DNA of 9,414 nucleotides from JAGUXG01 sp043798435 (GTDB lineage: Bacteria; UBA9089; UBA9088; JAGUXG01). Within the stretch, counting starts at the first letter, position 1, and each line of letters begins with the position of its first letter. Of this stretch, positions 5,806 through 9,414 are shown piece by piece. The DNA lies in the NCBI GenBank assembly GCA_043798435.1, contig JAZDOR010000018.1, positions 1 to 9,414 on the forward strand, in the 5' to 3' direction. The notes under the pieces were generated by a model. It was given only the letters and a program-made list of their open reading frames with translations. It had not been told where the DNA came from and did not search any database. Position numbers and translations under genes: made by a program.

Positions 5806-8055
5806 ATGAAAAGGGTTATCCTGGGATTTGTGGTTGGGCTTTCTATCCTTCTTCTTCCTAAAAATGAGGAAAGGGATATTGGCTGGCTTTCTAAGTTTGA
5901 CAAAGAGAGGGTAGAAGACGAGATATTGCTCATATCCATAGATAGGGAGATTGAAGGGGGAAGACCAATACCCCATAAACGATATGCAGAGTGTGTCAGG
6001 AGGCTAAAGGATAGGGGCTTTCAGGCAATAGGCTTTGATGTCATTTTTTCAGAGGATACAGAGGGAGACCCAGATTTTTCCAGAGAGATAGAGGCAGGGA
6101 ATGTCTATTTTGGGCTTTCCTTTTCAGATAAACCTTCATCCGGGCTGAACTTAGCGGGATTTGGCCTCCCCAAAGCCAATGGTTTTATTGAGGCAAAGGG
6201 TGTCACTACAGCTTTATCTCCTTCCTGCCTTTCCTCCTCTAAAGGCATTGGCCATATAAACCTTACAGATGACCCAATAACCACTGGAATACCTTCTGCT
6301 GTATCTTATAAAGACCAGCTCTTTCCGTCTATTGCCCTCCGGATAGCCTCAGAATTTATAGACGCAGATTTCAGGATAAAAAGAGATAGGGTAGTCTTAA
6401 AAATGGGTCAAAAAACCCTTCAGACTATTTATCTCCACCAGGGTAATATTCCAGTAAAACTATGTAAATTCAAGACCTGCTCATTCTCGGATCTCTTTTC
6501 TGGAAAGCTCCCTGAGGCGAAGATTGCCTTGATTGGTGGAGAAGAAGGAGACTTGCACAGTACGACTGATGGGCTCATCCCGGGCTTTACCATCATTGGA
6601 AGCTGTATCTCAAATATCATTCACAAAGAGACGCCCATCCATTCATCTTTCCTTCAGAAAGCATTGGTTCTCATCTCTCTCTGCACAATAACATTTCTTT
6701 TCCCTCGCTTGATATTCCAAACCTCTTTTTGCCTTCTCTATCTCCTGCTCACAGCCTTTCTCTTCAGATACACAGGGCTTATTCTTGAGATAGGCAGACC
6801 TATGCTTGGGGTTTTCGCCTCTTGTTCTATCTCCTTTATTCTCAAAATGAAGTCCATTGAAAGATTGCTTTTACAAAAAGAATCTTATATCCTGAAGTTA
6901 AAAAAGACCTTAGGCTATCTCCAGCAGAAGATAACAAAGAAGAGAGTATGCAAGGAAGAAATCCCATCCAAAGTATCGTTAGTATCGTTAAAAAATGGCA
7001 AGCTCTGTGACTCAAAAAATGAGGTGAAGTTGACCTCTTATAGCTCAAAACTCCTCTCTCAGCTCTTAAAAGAAAGGAGGCTACACTGGATAGATGGCTG
7101 GATAATATTTGACTGGCTCAGACACCCTCCAGGCAATGATTACAAGGCGTTTCTTGTTCAGGTCTCAAAGCTGAATAAGGAGATAAAAAGGTTCGGGATA
7201 GAGGTAAAATCTTGTGGAAAGGGCTGGTATGAGCTTTCAGGTTTAGAGAGGATAGAATCAAGCCTTGTTGGGATTAGGGAGATGTTGGATGGGGCAAAGA
7301 GGTGTTTTGCTGATAAAGAAAAAGCAAGGGGTATATTTTTAGAGGTTTTGGAGGCAGACCCTGAAAACCTGGAGGCTTTGAGGCTTTTGGGTGATGAATA
7401 CCTTGAGAGGTATAATCTGCTTATCAAGAGGTGGCATGATCGGTATAAGGGTGCTCTTGAGGTTATAGAAAAGGGCTCTTATGATGCCTCTGTGATGGAG
7501 AGAAGGGACGAGTATCTTGAGAAGCTTTCTCTCCTGGCGAATGAGATTGGTTTATTGAAAACAGAAAGCAAGGATGAGTCACCCATATCTTTAGTCATTA
7601 CTAAGATATCTGAGCTTAGAGATGGAGATGAGAAGGAAAGGAATAGGCTTCTTGGAGAGCTCTGCAACTCCTATTTCTTTCCAGAGATTTTACGAAGGCA
7701 GGCACAGTACTTAAAAAGAGAGCCAAAGGAGGCAGGTCTTATTGCCATAAGCCTTCTCTTTGAGCTCGTTTTAGAGGCAGACTTTTCAAAGATAACAAGT
7801 TATGAAGGGCTGAAGAGCTATATTGAGAAGGCATTAAAGGGAAGGATTGCTGACTTCTTAAAAGAGGAATCTGGCGTATCTAAAGAGGAAGAGCTTCTTT
7901 GGAAAAAGGATAGGGCAATAGATGACCTGAGAACAGAACTTGGACGGGAGCCTACCCTTGATGAAGCTATAGGGAGACTTGGCTGGTCCAAAAGAAAGTG
8001 GTTTGAGTTAGAAAGAATTGAAAAAAATGACAGCCTTTTAAGGAAAGGTTTATAA
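5806..8055 (+). CDS. membrane-anchored CHASE2 sensor with winged-helix and sigma-factor-like regions
   Basis: The protein is 749 residues. Membrane segment 2-18 is followed by a periplasmic CHASE2 domain to about 280 (LISIDREIEGGRPIP, GFQAIGFDVIFSED, TTDGLIPGFTIIG). Three membrane helices (about 286-303, 305-325, 330-348), the normal CHASE2 exit, lead to a short coiled coil at 350-380. Residues 395-478 resemble an OmpR/SARP-type winged helix (VKLTSYSSKLLSQLL, FLVQVSKLNKEIKRFG, GKGWYELSG). Residues 480-590 are helical and TPR/BTAD-like (ARGIFLEVLEADPENLEALR). From about 595 the chain resembles sigma70-family region 2 in the ECF style (ITKISELRDGDEKERNRLL, SYIEKALKGRIADFLKEE), then region 3 at 702-735 (AIDDLRTELGREPTLDEAIG). 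No region 4 follows. CHASE2 usually feeds kinases, cyclases or phosphatases; none is present. The ATG has no SD, and the leader is T-rich and part of the upstream hairpin. The gene ends in TAA. Likely role (inference): a one-component membrane regulator of nearby envelope genes. The sigma similarity is read by eye and needs profile confirmation. Confidence 0.82.
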   Translation: MKRVILGFVVGLSILLLPKNEERDIGWLSKFDKERVEDEILLISIDREIEGGRPIPHKRYAECVRRLKDRGFQAIGFDVIFSEDTEGDPDFSREIEAGNVYFGLSFSDKPSSGLNLAGFGLPKANGFIEAKGVTTALSPSCLSSSKGIGHINLTDDPITTGIPSAVSYKDQLFPSIALRIASEFIDADFRIKRDRVVLKMGQKTLQTIYLHQGNIPVKLCKFKTCSFSDLFSGKLPEAKIALIGGEEGDLHSTTDGLIPGFTIIGSCISNIIHKETPIHSSFLQKALVLISLCTITFLFPRLIFQTSFCLLYLLLTAFLFRYTGLILEIGRPMLGVFASCSISFILKMKSIERLLLQKESYILKLKKTLGYLQQKITKKRVCKEEIPSKVSLVSLKNGKLCDSKNEVKLTSYSSKLLSQLLKERRLHWIDGWIIFDWLRHPPGNDYKAFLVQVSKLNKEIKRFGIEVKSCGKGWYELSGLERIESSLVGIREMLDGAKRCFADKEKARGIFLEVLEADPENLEALRLLGDEYLERYNLLIKRWHDRYKGALEVIEKGSYDASVMERRDEYLEKLSLLANEIGLLKTESKDESPISLVITKISELRDGDEKERNRLLGELCNSYFFPEILRRQAQYLKREPKEAGLIAISLLFELVLEADFSKITSYEGLKSYIEKALKGRIADFLKEESGVSKEEELLWKKDRAIDDLRTELGREPTLDEAIGRLGWSKRKWFELERIEKNDSLLRKGL

Positions 8056-8096
8056 TTCCGCTTTCAAGGAGATGAAGAATGGTTTGTCAGAGAGAG

Positions 8097-8130
8097 TAAT
8101 CGTGAATCGTTAATTGCGAATCGTGAATTG
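8097..8130 (+). repeat. short AATCGTGAAT direct repeats
   Basis: Units of AATCGTGAAT occur at 8098-8107 and 8119-8128, with a related AATCGTTAAT-like spacer between them. The stretch is non-coding, lies between the stop of the CHASE2 gene and the terminator, and looks like the GTAATCGG units of the 2925-3143 repeat. Its function is unknown. Confidence 0.45.
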
Positions 8131-8140
8131 AAAGGAAAGA

Positions 8141-8183
8141 AAGCGTCTTTGTCGCATAATTTGTGCGATGGAGACGCTTTTTT
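8141..8183 (+). terminator. rho-independent terminator of the CHASE2 gene
   Basis: AAGCGTCT (8141-8148) pairs with AGACGCTT (8172-8179). A symmetric 3x3 internal loop follows, then a second stem TCGCA (8152-8156) with TGCGA (8164-8168) and a 7-base loop. Six T residues (8178-8183) follow directly. It lies 85 bases after the stop codon and is the clearest terminator in the window. The two-storey stem could also be the 3' end of a small RNA, but no separate promoter is evident. Confidence 0.8.
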
Positions 8184-8249
8184 ATTCACTGGGGGGCAAG
8201 AGAGAAATATTTAAGGAGAAAGGGGGAAGATGAAGAAACGGAAAATTAA

Positions 8250-8335
8250 TCACACAAAGACACAAAGTCCCAAAGAATATTATAGCTTATGACTTACAGC
8301 TTTTTCTCCTTAGTGTTCTTTGTGGCTCTGTGTGA
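8250..8335. repeat. third intergenic hairpin, sharing its core with 5603-5805
   Basis: The arms are TCACACAAAGACACAAAG (8250-8267) and its complement at 8318-8335, matching at 16 of 18 positions. The 35-base core at 8271-8305 is identical to the ends of the core at 5668-5733 (CAAAGAATATTATAGCTTA, then TGACTTACAGC and a T run). The hairpin sits just before the SD of the collagen-like gene. The rest of the 8056-8360 gap holds only the short repeats and the terminator listed separately. Confidence 0.8.
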
Positions 8336-8360
8336 GATAATATATTTAGGAGGTGTGACA

Positions 8361-8648
8361 ATGAAGAAGATGTTTTTAGGTGTGGTTTTGGGAATGGTTT
8401 TAGGGCTTTGTGTCTATGCTGAGGGTATAGTGCCTCAGATGATAAGCCATCAGGGCAGGCTTACTGATGCAAGCGGTGCAACTGTGCCTGATGGGAATTA
8501 TGCTATCCAGACGAGTATCTATGACGCACCTTCTGGTGGGAATCTGCTCTGGCAGGAGAACCAGACTATCTTCATCAGTAACGGCATCTTCAGTCAGATG
8601 TTGGGAAGCGTCACCCCCATAAACCTGCCTTTTGATAGAAACTATTAG
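8361..8648 (+). CDS. secreted collagen-like surface protein, N-terminal domain (ends at in-frame TAG)
   Basis: The start ATG 8361 has a strong SD (AGGAGG 8348-8353, seven bases upstream) and begins a clear signal peptide, MKKMFLGVVLGMVLGLCVYA, cut before EGIVP. An upstream in-frame start at 8289 would add residues encoded by the hairpin repeat and is rejected. After the signal comes a domain common at the N-terminus of collagen-like and tail-fibre-like proteins in uncultured bacteria (ISHQGRLTDASGATVPDGNY, SIYDAPSGGNLLW, NGIFSQMLGSVTPINLPFD). The frame meets TAG at 8646-8648, where the family normally reads Y-W/Y-L-G, and then continues in the same frame with LGTKVGADSEMIPRQQIVSS. The stop therefore looks like a nonsense change within a longer gene (see the next entry). 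Confidence 0.8.
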   Translation: MKKMFLGVVLGMVLGLCVYAEGIVPQMISHQGRLTDASGATVPDGNYAIQTSIYDAPSGGNLLWQENQTIFISNGIFSQMLGSVTPINLPFDRNY

Positions 8649-8780
8649 CTGGGAACAAAGGTCGGAGCAGACTCTGAAATGATCCCGAGACAACAGATAG
8701 TCTCCAGTGCTTATAGCTTCAGGGCAGAAACAGCCAGCTATGCCTTGAATGCAGGAACTGCCACCTATGCCTTGAATGCA

Positions 8781-9254
8781 GGCACAGGGACACAAGGACC
8801 ACAAGGAATACAAGGAGATAAGGGAGATAAGGGAGATAAAGGAGATAAGGGAGAAATAGGTGCTACAGGAACAACAGGTCCAGCAGGACCTACAGGTGCA
8901 ACAGGGACTACTGGAGCTACAGGAACTACTGGGCTACAAGGAATTCAGGGAGCAACCGGCACAATAGGAGCACAAGGTCCACAAGGGATACAAGGAACCA
9001 CAGGACTTACTGGAGCACAAGGTCCACAAGGCATTCAAGGTACAACAGGGACTACTGGTCCACAAGGAATTCAAGGGACACAAGGTCTGCAAGGAATCCA
9101 AGGTACACAAGGTCTGCAAGGTATTTAGGGAACCCAAGGCTTACAGGGAATCCAGGGCATACAAGTCCTACAGGGGATACAAGGAACGCAAGGTCTACAG
9201 GGAATCCAAGGGACACAAGGCTTGCAAGGAATCCAGGGAACCCAAGGACTACAG
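8781..9254 (+). repeat. Gly-X-Y collagen-like tandem repeat region
   Basis: About 158 codons follow Gly-X-Y. The first part has GDK triplets encoded by a 9-base unit GGAGATAAG repeated four times (8814-8849, one base differing). The middle is rich in GAT/GTT/GPQ triplets. The end is an 18-base period encoding GIQGTQ/GLQ-type units (about 9060-9254). Threonine and glutamine dominate and proline is scarce, as is usual for bacterial collagen-like proteins. The nucleotide periodicity makes the region prone to slippage and length change. Confidence 0.85.
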
Positions 9255-9257
9255 GAA

Positions 9258-9302
9258 AAAGTTCATAAAGTTAAAAAAGAACTTTACAAACCTTATGAAT
9301 TT
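9258..9302. repeat. hairpin after the collagen repeat
   Basis: There are two alternative pairings: AAAGTTC (9258-9264) with GAACTTT (9279-9285), a perfect 7-bp stem; or AAGTTCATAAAGTT (9259-9272) with AACCTTATGAATTT (9289-9302), 12 of 14. No T run follows, so it is not a standard terminator. It has the same 'short unit facing its complement' design as the other gaps. It marks where the collagen reading frame loses its pattern. Confidence 0.55.
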
Positions 9303-9308
9303 TATAAC

Positions 9309-9337
9309 TTGACCAAACATAAATAAAATGGTATCAT
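9309..9337 (+). promoter_or_regulatory. sigma70-type promoter for the gene leaving the right edge
   Basis: TTGACC (9309-9314, five of six) and TATCAT (9332-9337, five of six) are separated by exactly 17 bases. The predicted transcription start is near 9344, leaving a leader of about 20 or 69 bases depending on the start codon used. It fits a gene starting at 9365 or 9413. Confidence 0.6.
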
Positions 9338-9364
9338 AGAATATAAAAATGTGGGTGGTTTCAA

Positions 9365-9414
9365 ATGGAAGGATTAGTTATTCGTGATAAAGTAATAAAA
9401 AAGGAGATTAACAT
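9365..9414 (+). CDS. unidentified gene, N-terminus only (partial)
   Basis: An ATG at 9365 opens a frame that runs to the edge (MEGLVIRDKVIKKEIN). Its upstream GGGTGG is a poor SD. The same frame contains a better start: AAGGAG (9401-9406), a six-base spacer and AT at 9413-9414, which becomes ATG if the next base is G. The second start is preferred. Only 16 residues are visible, so the product cannot be named; a transposase or another accessory gene is possible given the setting. Confidence 0.4.
   Translation, partial: MEGLVIRDKVIKKEIN

Larger units (their letters stand above)
8649..9326 (+). pseudogene. collagen-like surface protein, C-terminal part after in-frame TAG
   Basis: This is the same frame as 8361-8648. 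It finishes the N-terminal domain (GADSEMIPRQQIVSSAYSFR), passes two YALNAG linkers (8736-8780), then enters Gly-X-Y collagen repeats from 8781 to 9254. A second TAG at 9126-9128 stands where the repeat demands CAG (GI-Q-GTQG). At about 9165 a GTC replaces a repeat glycine (GIQVLQ). The repeat ends abruptly at 9254. A lysine-rich tail of about 23 residues then runs to TAA 9324-9326; it overlaps a hairpin and does not look like a real protein terminus. Within the fragment an ATG at 8679 could be called a start but has no SD. Such proteins usually end in a trimerisation or attachment domain, which is absent here. Best read as a decaying gene; stop readthrough is the alternative. Confidence 0.72.

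Noticed and set aside
6973..6990. Tandem 9-mer GTATCGTTA
   Set aside because: It is inside the CHASE2 gene, encodes VSLVSL in a linker, and is too short to be more than a local duplication.
8230..8289. Small frame MKKRKINHTKTQSPKEYYSL? after a purine-rich stretch
   Set aside because: Only about 19 codons, most of them translating the hairpin repeat; no sign of selection on the protein.
8289..8360. Upstream extension of the collagen-like protein
   Set aside because: The added residues are encoded by the hairpin repeat; the signal peptide and SD support ATG 8361.
8400..8813. 137-codon minus-strand frame
   Set aside because: It is antisense to the collagen-like gene, Cys/Ser/Leu-rich as expected from the complement, and has no SD.
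8934..9137. Minus-strand repetitive frame opposite the collagen repeat
   Set aside because: Its repetitiveness is the complement of the Gly-X-Y codons.
8781..9254. Possible CRISPR-like periodic array
   Set aside because: The period is 9 or 18 bases, in frame and fully explained by Gly-X-Y codons; there are no unique spacers.

Overview
The window reads as a piece of an uncultured, diderm (outer-membrane) bacterium from a little-known candidate phylum. Three things point that way: a PorV/PorQ-type outer-membrane barrel, large secreted proteins built from LamG, CARDB-like, IPT/TIG, cohesin, dockerin-like and FlgD/type-A-sorting-like C-terminal modules, and a collagen-like surface protein with the N-terminal domain often seen in such genomes. 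The phylum assignment is inference; no rRNA or other marker gene is present. Every complete gene lies on the + strand.

Layout. (1) 1-138: the end of an ISL3-family insertion sequence, with the transposase N-terminus on the minus strand, its SD and -10, and the terminal inverted repeat. (2) 139-2924: the 3' remainder of a large multidomain surface-protein gene. The IS cut it at 139, and a one-base frame change near 481 splits it again; the LamG end lies in 139-513 and the long intact part in 627-2924. (3) 2925-3163: nested inverted repeats. (4) 3164-5602: an outer-membrane PorV-like barrel fused to a transglutaminase-like cysteine domain and TPRs. (5) 5603-5805: a second nested hairpin. (6) 5806-8055: a membrane-anchored CHASE2 sensor whose cytoplasmic part carries a winged helix, a helical repeat region and a C-terminal stretch resembling sigma-factor regions 2 and 3. 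(7) 8056-8360: a terminator and a third hairpin repeat sharing a core with the second. (8) 8361-9326: a secreted collagen-like protein gene interrupted by two in-frame TAG codons. (9) 9255-9414: a further hairpin, a strong sigma70-type promoter and the start of a gene that leaves the window.

How the genes may work together (inference). A secreted protein with a sorting-like C-terminal domain sits next to a PorV-like barrel fused to a putative periplasmic cysteine enzyme, and then a membrane sensor with two potential transcription-control modules. This could be a surface-protein export/processing unit with its own regulator. The most unusual gene is the CHASE2-winged helix-sigma-like chimera at 5806-8055, followed by the barrel-transglutaminase-TPR fusion at 3164-5602. 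The two surface-protein genes on the flanks are both decaying, and nearly every intergenic gap is filled by nested palindromes made of short CACAGAG/CACAAAG-type units.
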